The translations under genes were made by a program, and so were the position numbers. A stretch of 64,000 bases of DNA from Liolophura sinensis (lineage: Eukaryota > Mollusca > Polyplacophora > Chitonida > Chitonidae): positions 4,092,001 through 4,156,000 of the forward strand of contig NC_088304.1 in NCBI RefSeq assembly GCF_032854445.1, read 5' to 3'. This document shows positions 25,751-37,700 of this stretch, one piece after another. Positions within the stretch are counted from its first letter, which is position 1. Each line of letters begins with the position of its first letter. The notes below the pieces were generated by a model that was given only the letters and a program-made list of their open reading frames with translations, ran no database searches and was not told the DNA's origin.

Positions 25751-25855
25751 AAATATATATTTTAATACACATGCATTACATGTAAGTCAGCTGCAATATC
25801 CTGAATTACCATTACGTAGAGCTTAGCATTCTCTTTGGGGTTGTGCCAGTAGTGT

Positions 25856-26010
25856 GCTATGGACCTACCAGATGTTTTTGTGCTATGAACCTACCAGATG
25901 TTAGTGTGCTATGAACCTACCAGGTGCTAGTGTGCTATGAACCTACCAGATGTTAGTGTGCTATGAACCTACCAGGTGATGGTGTGCAATGAACCTACCA
26001 GATGTTAGTG
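25856..26010. repeat. Minisatellite, 26-27-bp unit, about 5-6 copies
   Basis: GTGCTATGAACCTACCAGAT followed by GTTAGT, downstream of NFATC2IP; it runs directly into the 55-bp array. Confidence 0.85.
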
Positions 26011-26530
26011 TGCTAGAAGTGACCTAGTTGAATGGTGATGGAATGCTGGAAGCATGCTAAATATGTGCTAGAGGTGACCTAGTGGCATGGTGATGGAATA
26101 CTGGAATCCTGCTAAATGTGTGCCAGAGGTGACCTAGTGGAATGGCGATGGAATGCTGGAAGCCTGCTAAACATGTGCTAGAGGTGACCTAGTGGAATGG
26201 TTATGGAATGCTGGAAGCCTGCTAAATGTGTGCTAGAGGTGACCTAGTGGAATGGTTATGGAATGCTGGAAGCCTGCTAAACGGGTGCCAGAGGTGACCT
26301 AGTGGAATGGTGATGGAATGCTCGAAGCCTGCTAAATGTGTACTAGAGGTGACCTAGTGGAATGGTTATGGAATGCTCGAAGCCTGCTAAACGTCTGCTA
26401 GAGGTGACCTAGTGGAATGGTTATGGAATGCTGGAAGCCTGCTAAACATGTGCTAGAGGTGAGCGAGTGGAATGGTGATGAAATGCTGGAAGTCTGCTAA
26501 ACGGGTGCAAGTTGCATGGTAATGGAATGC
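26011..26530. repeat. Minisatellite, 55-bp unit, about 9 copies, decaying to the right
   Basis: AGAGGTGACCTAGTGGAATG / GTTATGGAATGCTGGAAGCC / TGCTAAA. Weak copies continue to about 26,700. Confidence 0.9.
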
Positions 26531-27345
26531 TAGAATCATTCTACAAGTGAATGAAAGGTAATGGAAGCCTGCTAAATCTGTGCTAATGTTGAGTGAGTTG
26601 ATTGGTTGTGGAAAGTCAGGAGCCATCTACAAGCGCGCTAGTGGCCAGCTTGTGACATGCTAATGGAATGCTGGAAGCTGTCAAAAAGCGTACTAGCGGT
26701 GGGCCGGTAGTAAGACTAGGTGAGAAGTTGATAATGTGGCTCGAATTTAGTTTCAAATTGTACAGAGAAATAGATGGATTTTGTGTGGAACTTTGTGTGG
26801 TGATCAGACTGTACTTCTAATCGGGTTTTACTTTTGGTTCTACTGAGCAGGGAGTAAAAGATTTTTGAGGACTATTATTTGACGTATCGCATTAATTCTC
26901 GGCCTTTTCATAAATTATTTATAATTTTGAATTTTGTAATAACTTAGATGGTTTTGCATGTACATATAGTAGAGTGTATTGATGAACATTGTAACTGTGT
27001 GTCAAATGTTTACACGAAGATGTGAAATTTATAGATCCCATCAGGTGAACTTATACAACCTTCTGAAATGTTCATAGAGCAGATTATTATGAACATGCAT
27101 TTAATTCAGAAATCCCACCAAAAGCATTTCTGCATTCATACAACATGTTACTCTCAACTTTTCAAATGCATTGTCTGAATAGATTAAGCTGTTTATTCAT
27201 TTGCTCATTGAACAGTGGAATGTGTTTTGAGCTGTTCATCAGCATATTAAGGCATTTTTATGGATAGGATTAATGGAACATTGATTATTGTTGTAGAGGA
27301 TTTGCAAAAGTAGAATCAGAAATTCAGCCACTCATCTAAAACTCC

Positions 27346-27566
27346 TTTGTGGCTTAGCACGCCACCACAACCCAGGAGCATCCCAAGTCCAGCTCATGCT
27401 GACTTCCTCTCCAGCCATAGTAAAGGTCTGCCAACAACCCGTGGATGCCCAAGGGCTGTGGGTTTCCTCAAGCCCAGTTTCCTCCCACCATAATGCTGGC
27501 CACTGTCGTATAAGTGAAATATTCTTGATTACGGCATAAAATACCAGTCAATTAAATAAATAAAAC
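27346..27566 (+). mobile_element. SINE family A, near full length
   Basis: Shortened tRNA-like head (TTTGTGGCTTAGCACGCC), AAGTCCAGCTCATGCTGACT, CCCACCATAATGCTGGCCAC and AAAT tail; intergenic. Confidence 0.7.
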
Positions 27567-28111
27567 TTTAATTCTCAACACCATAATTGTTCCATTAATT
27601 TATTAACTCTTTATGTCTTTGCATTAGCTAGGATCAAAATGTGACAAAAAAAAACAGGAAATTTAGCAGATCATGTGTTGTATTGTATGCTAGAGTTATG
27701 GGCAGATTTTGCTTCAACCTTGTCACCAATTTTCCAGTGCACAGCGTCTTTTTGATCTTCTACACATATCTTGTTTGAAGTGTCATCCATACACAGGTAT
27801 GCAGAAAACCTAGATTTTATTTCTTATTTTATCCCAAGTCCTGTTAATTCAAAGATATTATGTGCAAAGGCAAAAAACATTTATTGAAAGTGATCATCAT
27901 TTGAAAAACCATTAAAAACGATATACATGTGTGTATTTGGAGATATTTCACTTATTTCTTGCCTTTGTTCTTTTTAGTTACAGTCTGATAATTTTGCTCA
28001 GTCATGACAAGTTACAAATCAAGCTTCAATTTCTGGATATTTCTTCCGATTTCTTTCTGTGTCCTTTCTTTGTACTTTGGTGTATTTCTGGTAATTGCAA
28101 AATGGTGCATG

Positions 28112-28560
28112 ATCTTGAATTGAAACTTGGTACAGAGGTTAAACATGACAAATTGGAGTTCAGCTTTCAGGCCTGTCCATTCACCTTCAAGAATTGAAAC
28201 TTGGTACAGAGGTTAAACATGACAAATTGGAGTTCAGCTTTCAGGCCTGTTCATTCACCTTCAAGAATTGAAACTTGGTGCAGAGGTTAAACATGACAAA
28301 TTGGAGATCAGCTTTCAGGCCTGTTCATTCACCTTCAAGAATTGAAACTTGGTACAGAGGTTAAACATGACAAATTGGAGTTCAGCTTTCAGGCCTGTTC
28401 ATTGACCTTCAAGAATTGAAACTTGGTACAGAGGTTAAACATGACAAATTGGAGTTCAGCTTTCAGGCCTGTTCATTTACCTTCAAGAATTGAAACTTGG
28501 TAGAGGTTAAACATGACAAATTGGAGTTCAGCTTTCAGGCCTCTTCATTCAACTTCAAGA
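28112..28560. repeat. Minisatellite, 74-bp unit, 6 copies
   Basis: AATTGAAACTTGGTACAGAG ... TTCAGGCCTGTTCATTCACC; one copy lacks 4 bp. Copies are nearly identical. Confidence 0.95.
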
Positions 28561-28750
28561 AGATAATGGTCGTTTTTTGGCTTGTTTTGAAATTTGTGTA
28601 TACCTACTTTCCCATTTAAAAATTATAGATGACCTGCAAAACTTCCATAAAGCTTATCAAGGTGAGACTGGAGAAAAACATTACAAGGGTTGATGATGTC
28701 ACTGATAAAACGGGAAAAGCTATGGTATTTGGTGTATTTGTATGTATTGT

Positions 28751-28935
28751 ACGAGTTCAAGTCCAGCTCATGCTGGCTTCCTCTCTCGCCGTACGTGGGA
28801 AGTCTGCCAGCAACTTGCGGAAGGTTGTAGGTCTCCCGCGGGCTCTGCCCGATTTCCTTCCAACATAATGCTGGCCAACGTTGTATAAGTGAAATATTCT
28901 TAAGTATGGCCTAATTATATGTAATAAATCAATAA
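28751..28935 (+). mobile_element. SINE family A, head-truncated
   Basis: ACGAGTTCAAGTCCAGCTCA through CAACATAATGCTGGCC to the tail TAAGTGAAATATTCTTAAGT. Confidence 0.7.
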
Positions 28936-28974
28936 TCATGATTTACTGAACAAAATTATTCTCCCTGTTCTGTA

Positions 28975-29131
28975 ACTAAAGCAGTAACTTCCAGTGCGTT
29001 TTTAGTTTGGAGGCGAAAAAATACATTTGTTGGACGGGCAAAGTTTAAGGGATTACAAAAAGTATAATTTTATCAATCCACAAAAAGAATAATGCCATCA
29101 GGATAACTTGTGAAAAGGTTGAAGAATTAAA
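28975..29131 (+). mobile_element. Truncated MITE copy of the same family
   Basis: Shares AACTTCCAGTGC, TTTATCAaTCcaCA and the terminal GTGAAAAGGTTGAAGAATTA with the 53-kb copy; the left terminal repeat is missing. Confidence 0.5.
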
Positions 29132-32100
29132 GTGATCTGGCCAGTGGACTATGCCTTTCAACCGCTAAGGTCACAGGATGCAGATTCATACCCGGCCTTG
29201 GACACGGAAAATGTAGATCTCCCTTGCTCGCACTCCTTGAGGGACTTTTGTGACAATAAGCAATCAGCAATGTGGTCGTTTGTGCTGTCTAACGTTGCAG
29301 ACATCATGTCCTCCACCAATACACTATGAGTATCTATATATCTCATTCTGGGAAGTTCATCTATAACTGCCAGGTGGGTGGTTTATGCTGTACACTCCAG
29401 TTTTCACCATCCATAAAAAAACCCCATAAAATTCTTAAACCTGACATTAAGCAACAATCAAATAATCTGATCTGTAAGAAACAAAACAGCAGTTTGTTCC
29501 TAGCATGCATTGGCATTTCCTACCTTACTTCTTCAACCACCTCTGTAACCCTTATTTTGAAACATCCTGGGAGAATTATGGGATGTGAAGAAATAATTTG
29601 CACAGTTTTATGAAGTTTGCATTTTTAATGACAAACAATTCATTTTTAGCACCACTTTTATCATAATTGTGTGCATAAATTCCACCAAAAATAGTGCATT
29701 GGTGGTTGAAGAAGGTGAAGATTTACAATATTCAAAATTGCCGCTGCTTATTAACAACAAAAATATGTGTACAACTGCATTTTTTTTCCTGATTTTATTT
29801 CATCAATTGAGCAATGGACAAACACAACAATCCCCTTATACCAGTCGTAATAAGTTCTGTGCAACCATCCACAAAAAGCACACAACTGAAGTTGAAAGAC
29901 TACAATCACTGGCTTCAAACAGAGTCAGCTATAAGTTCATGGAAATTTACACTTTAAATCACCATGCTGTATTGATGATGTTAAAACCAGATCAGTAAAT
30001 CAGACATCACTTGAACTAATTTTACAACAACTAATCACCCTTCTCTACATCAGTTAGTACAACAGCACAATAAGTGTGTGAAAATGTCCATGAAATTATG
30101 AGCAATTGACTACACTAGTGATTTAAGATGCAATTATGAGTTATTGGTCACTGTCTTCACCTGTGTCTGTCAAGTCATCTTTTTTTTTCAATATTTTCCA
30201 ATAAGCCGTTTTCAAGGTACGACTTTTCAGTAGGAACTGATGTCATTGCTTTCTGACAAAATAGGGTTAATCTACCGATTTTAACATGGCTTGGTATACA
30301 GAACACAGAAATCTTATAAAACATAATCAGATTAAGCTTTGAAATGCCTTCCCGGGTGGGCTGTGCTATCATGTATTGAAAAAATAATGATTTCCTGTCG
30401 AGAGTTATATCTATACTAGAATACCATCTATGCCATGTTAAAAGATTGACCAGGATCATTAAGTGCAAACATCATTTTGCACTGACTAGGACATCACTTG
30501 TTTGTCATATTAACATAACTCGAAAACTGCATATTTAGAGAACATTAACTCATCTCTTCATGCATGCCACTTTAATAACAGCATCTTTGTTACTATGACA
30601 ACATCAATGTAAGGTAAGGTAATCAAAAGGTATAATAATAAAACAAATCACTTCCAGACAAGCTGGTTGTAAGATTAATTCTAGTTGTCAATTTCATTAA
30701 ATACACGTACTTTTCAATAAAACATGGTAAAGCCGTATACCTCTTCCATATATTAACAAATAATGCATACATCGTATAACTTTCGGATAAATTTAAGCTG
30801 AGCATAATTAATTTTGCAAATTTAATTTTAGCAATAACATAATTTCTTTGTCTTTTCTAAAAAAATTTCACATTCCAGCCAGCAATGACGGTATCAAATA
30901 CAAAGCAATAAACTGTAAACATATAGCTATTTTTTTCGAAATGACTTTATTACTTATCTTTATTGGGCATGTGTATGACTCCATCTATATAATTTGTACC
31001 ACATAAATTTCCAGCAAGTCAATAAATAGAACAACCTTAGGATGACACTCTATAATAAGAACCTACCTAATACAGCAATAAGAACTGGGTACTCACTGTT
31101 TGTCACACCAGACTTTCACATACACAACTACGTTTAAGTGACTAAGAAACTCTTGTATCACAACTTGGGCTAATATGACCTGGTGATCTTTATATGCAAC
31201 TACACAGTAAGTAACTAACTTGTTTTTAGCACTTCAATTAATGAATACTTTCTATGAAATTAATAGCAAATGTTTTACTTCTAATCATCCAGCTTACACA
31301 GAGACTTCAAATACGATATTAGAACAATCATTACAAATGTGGATGTCAAAAACTATTATGTGACTGACAGAAATTTAAGGCCTTCACATTTTTACACTCT
31401 CTGCAACACAGTTAATTTCTAATTTTTTTTTTTTGCCATTTCATCTTTTTTCTCTATGAAGAACACAGTTCCACATGTATTAATTATACATAAAAGATTT
31501 AGCAGAAGTTCTGTAGATTAACCCGTATACTAATTTAAAGACAACATTTAACTTAGTCATTCTCATATATATGAAAAATACAATAGTAAATTCATAAATC
31601 AATACAAATACATAAAAAAAATCACAATACTTCCATTACCTGTGAGAATCAAAAGTTTTCTTGCGTAAAATTTTCTGTTGTAAGTGCAACACCATATAAG
31701 CTCTGTATAAAACAATATCACTCCATTGTTCACATAAATAACTTTTTGTTTCATAAACCTAGTATCATGATAATTGGTCAACAGTAAAGAAAAAAAAAGT
31801 GAGAATTAAAAAAAATTCCTTGTGAAAAAATTTTACTTCGTAATTGCAAACCATATAAGGCTCGATGTAAAACATATGTATCATTTGCTCACTTGTATAA
31901 TCAGTTTTATAAAGCATAATCATTATAACACTGTCATAAATAACTTCTCCATTAAAAATTGATAGTTTATTTGCTTTTCCTAAAATCATGTGTATACCTG
32001 TACACAGTTTTAAAATGGAAGTAATTTTCCATGGCAAATCTATCAATCTCACTTCAACCATACTGGAGTATACAGTAGCTGCTACACTGGTCAATGTTGT

Positions 32101-32618
32101 TTGTGCTCCAAGATGGTCGCCAAGCTATCGTTGTTATCCGGCTATAACATCACAAACAAACTCTATGCACAAAAATCTCTTAAGTTTCAGGTGAGAAGAG
32201 AAATGACCACCAACTCATCCTGATTTCACCCCCCGTGTTTTCCCATGGGACGATGCTCGTAGCTTTGTTGTGAAATCCACACTATTACTGTTAAGGAGGC
32301 ACCAGTTACTTACAGAGATAAAGGTATATATATGTGCATAAATTGCTGGCAAACTTGTTGACATAGATGCTGTATTAAAATCAGAAGGGAAATTATTAAA
32401 CAAAGTGGAAATTGCACAATTCCATAACAATAAACCAATTTCTTTTGTGCATCGAGAAGACACTAATAAGTGTCATGCCATCTGTCTCATAACTTAGAGG
32501 TTGCTTCACTGAATGAGCAGTTCAAAGTTTAAAACTAGAAAGCGCTATAGATAACAAAGCCCAATGATAAAGTGCCCCAGACTTGCCTGGGTGTTCTTAT
32601 ATGCAGTCACAGAGAGTC

Positions 32619-32653
<35 letters not shown>

Positions 32654-33108
32654 TGAGGGCCTGAAAAGTTACTTGTTTGAATTCAGGTTGTAAAACATTA
32701 GATGTAGCTTTATATCTGGTATATGTAACTGCTCAGATGGAATGACTTCCTCTACACTGGAGACTGTTTGTACAACAGAAAAATGCCTGAGTGTGGTATT
32801 AAACTAACTACATGTACACGGTCAACAAAACAAAGTTATAAAAAAAACAACTATTAAAACAATGAGAAACTCGTAAAACTCTTTCCCGTCTGTATCAAGA
32901 TGGTCCAAAAACTGCGAACTCATTTATTCTTTCCTTTATCACGTCACAATTATCTGTGTACGTGTGCTCATAAAACATATATAAAGTACACATGCAATGA
33001 AAGTCACAGAAGAAAACAATGTGTTTTACTGCTCTTTGGACCGTCTGTGTAGCTTGTCCTCAAGTCTCCAATTATCTCTGCTGATAATCTCTAATCTGAA
33101 ATTATTTC
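29132..33108. other. AT-rich intergenic DNA without recognisable gene
   Basis: Between NFATC2IP and the phosphatase gene. Only short random-looking open frames, (ACAG)n and poly-T runs are seen. 29,130-29,340 has a weak tRNA-like stretch (GGATGCAGATTCATACCCGG) that may be a SINE remnant. Part may be phosphatase 3' UTR. Confidence 0.5.
32617..32653. repeat. (ACAG)n microsatellite
   Basis: About eight ACAG units after AGAGAGTCAGAG. Confidence 0.9.
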
Positions 33109-33289
33109 ACGCATACCATGGCGGCCAGCATTATGGTTGGAGGAAACCGGGTAGAGCACGGGGGGAAACCACGACCATACGCAGTTTACCTACATGAGCT
33201 GGACTTGAACTCACAGTGACCACATTGGTGAGAGGCTCCTGGGTCACTGTGCGGTGCTTGCATGCTAACTTCCTCGGCCACAGAAGCCC
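33109..33289 (-). mobile_element. SINE family A, tail-truncated
   Basis: GGCGGCCAGCATTATGGTTG to the head (TGGGTCACTGTGCGGTGCTT, CTCGGCCACAGAAGCC); the AAAT tail is missing. Confidence 0.65.
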
Positions 33290-33369
33290 TCGATTCTGTT
33301 GTTAAATGGCTCAACATACATTTAATCCAAATAAAAAATACAGAGCTACCAAGAGATGTATAAGGCTGT

Positions 33370-34180
33370 ACAAGTGGAAGAACTACCTTGGGCACTATAA
33401 AAATGATACACAATGTTGTAGATGTACAAGTTTGCATAAGCAAACAACTATGGAGAGCACTATAAAAAAGTATGTACTATGTTATACAAATAACAAGAAC
33501 TGCTGAGAACACTATGAAAAGGTATTACAATGTTGCACAAATAACACGAACTATGGAGAGCACTATAAAAGGGTATGTACAATGTTGTACAAATAACAAG
33601 AACTATGGAGAGCACTATAAAAGGGTATGTAAAATGTTGTACAAATAACAAGAACTATGGAGAGCACTATAAAAGGGTATGTACATTGTTGTACAAATAA
33701 CAAGAACTATGGAGAGCACTATGAAAAGGTATCACAATGTTGTACAAATAACAAGAACTATGGAGAGCACTATAAAGGGTATGTACAATGTTGTACAAGT
33801 AACAAGAACGGCTGAGAACACTATGAAAAGGTATTACAATATTGTACAAATAACAAGAACTACGGAGACCACTATAAAAGGGTATGTAAAATGTTGTACA
33901 AGTCACAAGAACTACTGAGAGCACCATAAAGGGTATGTACAATATTGTACAAGTAACCAGAACGGCTGAGAAGACTACAGAAAAATATACACTATGTTGT
34001 ACAAGTAACAAGAACTACTGACAGTACTAAAAGATAGAAGTACTATACTATGATGTAGAAGTAACAAGAACTACTGAAGGCACTACAAAAAGAGATGTAC
34101 ACTGTTGTACAAGTAACAAGAACTCCTGAGAGCACCTCTATAATCGATGTATATGCACTGTGTTGAACAAGTAACAAGAA
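33370..34180. repeat. Minisatellite, about 52-bp unit, about 14 copies
   Basis: GTATGTACAATGTTGTACAA / ATAACAAGAACTATGGAGAG / CACTATAAAAGG, more diverged toward both ends. It lies 0.6 kb beyond the phosphatase stop codon and could be in its 3' UTR. Confidence 0.9.
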
Positions 34181-34773
34181 ATAACCATTCATACAAAGAA
34201 CATCAACAATACTTTCTGGGCAATGATCCCTAATTAGTGGACAGTTGACTCTATTCCAAAACTACACCGTGAGTACAGTATGACCCAAAAGTACTATGTA
34301 TGACTGCATGACAAGATTAATGGCACTGAGTCCTCACATACATGTAAGTACACTGTAAAATTTGACCCAATGCAAGCAATAAATATTATCTTGTGGCCGA
34401 TGGTACACGCTGTTCTATACTAATAATGCTGTCAAAAAATCAACCCTGCACTCTGACGAGACCGTAATGGGGCCATGGCAAGTTACAAAGTAAACTCCTA
34501 ATTATCTTTCCAGGACTTTGGAACCAGGAAATTATGCCTCATCACCCTCTAACCTGGCATGATGCACTGAAAACTATCTCCATTTTGGGTTCATACACAA
34601 ATCCGAACACAGACCTCTTGGGCATGGAAGTTTAAAACCAGTCATACAACACGACAGAAAATCTGCAACTTACAACCATTCATCTGTATACTCAGTCCAA
34701 CGCTTGTGCTTTTACTGCTCTTGGTGTTTGTTAAAAGTTTCACATGAGAGTGAAAGTGAAAGTTGATGGCCTC

Positions 34774-37700
34774 TTACAAATCAGTACATAGAAGGTTACG
34801 CCTCAGCCGTTCCTGTTCAATGCTGCTGAATCCAATATACTCCAGGTAGTTTGATACTGACCCATATCTGCGGAAACAAAAATACTTTTTGTACATCTAT
34901 ATTCTTAATCGAATTCAGGCTTAGCGTTGTACTAAAAACAAAATCAGTTGTATAGCTCTGGTAAGGTTCATAGGTGGAGGGCACCAATTAGACCTCAGGA
35001 AAAACCATCTCCTCGGTTACCTACTGATTTCATGTAGTGGCTGAACTAGCAAGGACTGGATTTGAACTTGTGACTTCACTGGTGGATCTAGCAGTTACTG
35101 GAATTCTGCAGGCCATATAACAGGTTTACTAAGTGCCGTACCCTGATACTGCTATTCCAAATTTTGATGAATTTTGCCCTTAGCAAGCAAAAGTAGATCA
35201 AAAATGACCAAAATTAACCTGTTTAACCTACTTTGGGTTCACAAAGGGTAAATAAATTGCTTTGCAAGACCTAGACTCTCCGTTCTGGCAGAAACTCATA
35301 CATTTAAAACATTAAATCAATTCACGAGTATTATTAAAACATGAAGGGTCTGTTCATGTTGGTACTATGTGCCAGACAGGACATATGTTCAACAAGCATC
35401 GCACTAGAAGGGTTAATCCATTGAACTCACCATGGCAACAAAAACGTGTTGCCATGGTCAGTCCAATGGATTTACTCTACTACTCTAAATTCCTCGACCT
35501 TTTCACATATGAAACAAAAACTTTCAGTGCAATTTATGCACATTTTTGATTTGATTTTGAAGAAAAACACACACTGGTTGGATTGGTTAATTTCAAGGCT
35601 GCACAAAAAACATATATTTTTCAGGCAACTCAAAATAATCAAATCTCAGAATATGCTTGAATAAACACTTTGCAAACTGGCGAAAAGGTTAAAGAATAAC
35701 AGTAGTTACAATCAACTTTACAGGCTATATACACCATATTTGTGAGGGTGAACTGTAGGTACCACCATGGAATCTCAATCATTCAATCAGTAACATTTGT
35801 GAGGGTGAACTGTAGGTACCACCATGGAATCTCAATCATTCAATCAGTAACATTTGTGAGGGTGAACTGTAGGTACCACCCTGGAATCTCAATCATTCAA
35901 TCAGTAACATTTGTGAGGGTGAACTGTAGGTACCACCCTGGAATCTCAATCATTCAATCAGTAACATTTGTGAGGGTGAACTGTAGGTACCACCCTGGAA
36001 TCTCAATCATTCAATCAGTAACATTTGTGAGGGTGAACTGTAGGTACCACCCTGGAATCTCAATCATTCAATCAGTAACATTTGTGAGGGTGAACTGTAG
36101 GTACCACCCTGGAATCTCAACCATTCAATCAGTAACATTTGTGAGGGTGAACCATAGGTACCACCCTGGAATCTCAATCATTCAATCAGTAACATTTGTA
36201 AGGGTGAACTGTAATCATTCAATCAGTAAATTTATTAAAGCAACTCCAATACTCCACCTATCCGGACTATATCATGATGTATAACTACAGACAAATTCTC
36301 CCTAATTCAAGCCTGATAAAACAGCCTTACTTTTCACTTAAGTAGTCCAGTAATTTCAGCATTGTAGCTGCCTCTGCAGTCATGAACTGCTCGCTGAAAT
36401 GGTATCGGCCAACCATCTCTTTGTAAAGCCTCTCCTTCACAGGTAGTAATCCAGCCTAGAGAAAAGGAACAAAAGACTCAAATTAGACTAAACTAGTCGA
36501 GTCTGCTCAGAGGAACAGTTTGACAAATATGGCCTTTCTGAAAATTTGACTTTGAAATCTTCCTTCAATGAGAAGTCACACGTAAAAAAAACCATAGATT
36601 TTGGATGTATATTTTATATTTTTCAAAAATCCCTCTATTTTATGCATATTTTCTGTCAATGGTCAGAAATATTCGGAAATGACATCATTGATAAACATAT
36701 TGGGAACGTGGGACCAGATCAGGGCCTCCAATACAGGCTCTACCCCATCCCCACCACGTTTTGGCAGTTATCAACACTGACGTTACCAAGGCAGGTTACT
36801 TACTGACTGCTGAGGTCTGACAACTTATGTGGATTAAAGTCTTTTTTATACTCAACAGGAAATCTGCTAAGTGTCATCAAGTATTTTTAAATAGCAGATT
36901 AACCCACTCTACCTGGATGAATCGAAGTACTGTTTCTTGGCAGATCTTTTGTGAAGGGGAGGAAGCAAGGCATGCACTCAGCGGGATACATTTTACAATA
37001 CAATCATCCTCTTGTTATATTTTAGGCACAGCATTTCTGTACTCAGCATCCAACTTTTAAACCAAAACAAATCTCACTCCAATCTCAACCCTTTGCCAAT
37101 TTGCCTTAGATACATGTGTGTGGCTATTTCAAGCTCACTGCCTGACGTCATATACATACATTGCTTATCTGTTGATTTATTTATCTGATTGGTGTTTTAC
37201 GCCATACTAAAGAATACTTCACTTATACGAGGGCAGCCAGCATTATGGTGGGTGGAAACCAGGCAGAGCCACTGGGAAACCCACAACCATCCGCAGGCTT
37301 ATCTGTTGATAGACAATTATACGTAACTGACTGAAGTTAATACTGACAGTTTGCTTAAAGGCCGTGCTCTGCACCAGGCTGGATCTGTCATAGTTGAGTT
37401 GAGATTTCTTTACTCCTAGATGTAAACTAAGAGATCAAGCAATGATAGATTGAAGGACAGAGCAGTAAGACTTACTTCTGATCGTGAATACTCCTCCGCT
37501 ATTTCCTCTCTTGACTTGCCCAGGCAGTGCATCACGAGTGCAGTTACAATGCCAGTACGATCCTTCCCATGAGCACAGTTTATCAGAGCCGGAATGTTTT
37601 CACTGTCACTTAACAGCTTCAAGGCTAGAAAAATTCAAAAGAACAAACACTTTCATTTTGCATGTTCAAGTAAGAACATGTTCATTTTCCACTTAACAGG

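Noticed and set aside
35742..36284. 180-codon frame of 19-residue repeats
   Set aside because: Product of a 57-bp minisatellite inside a phosphatase intron.
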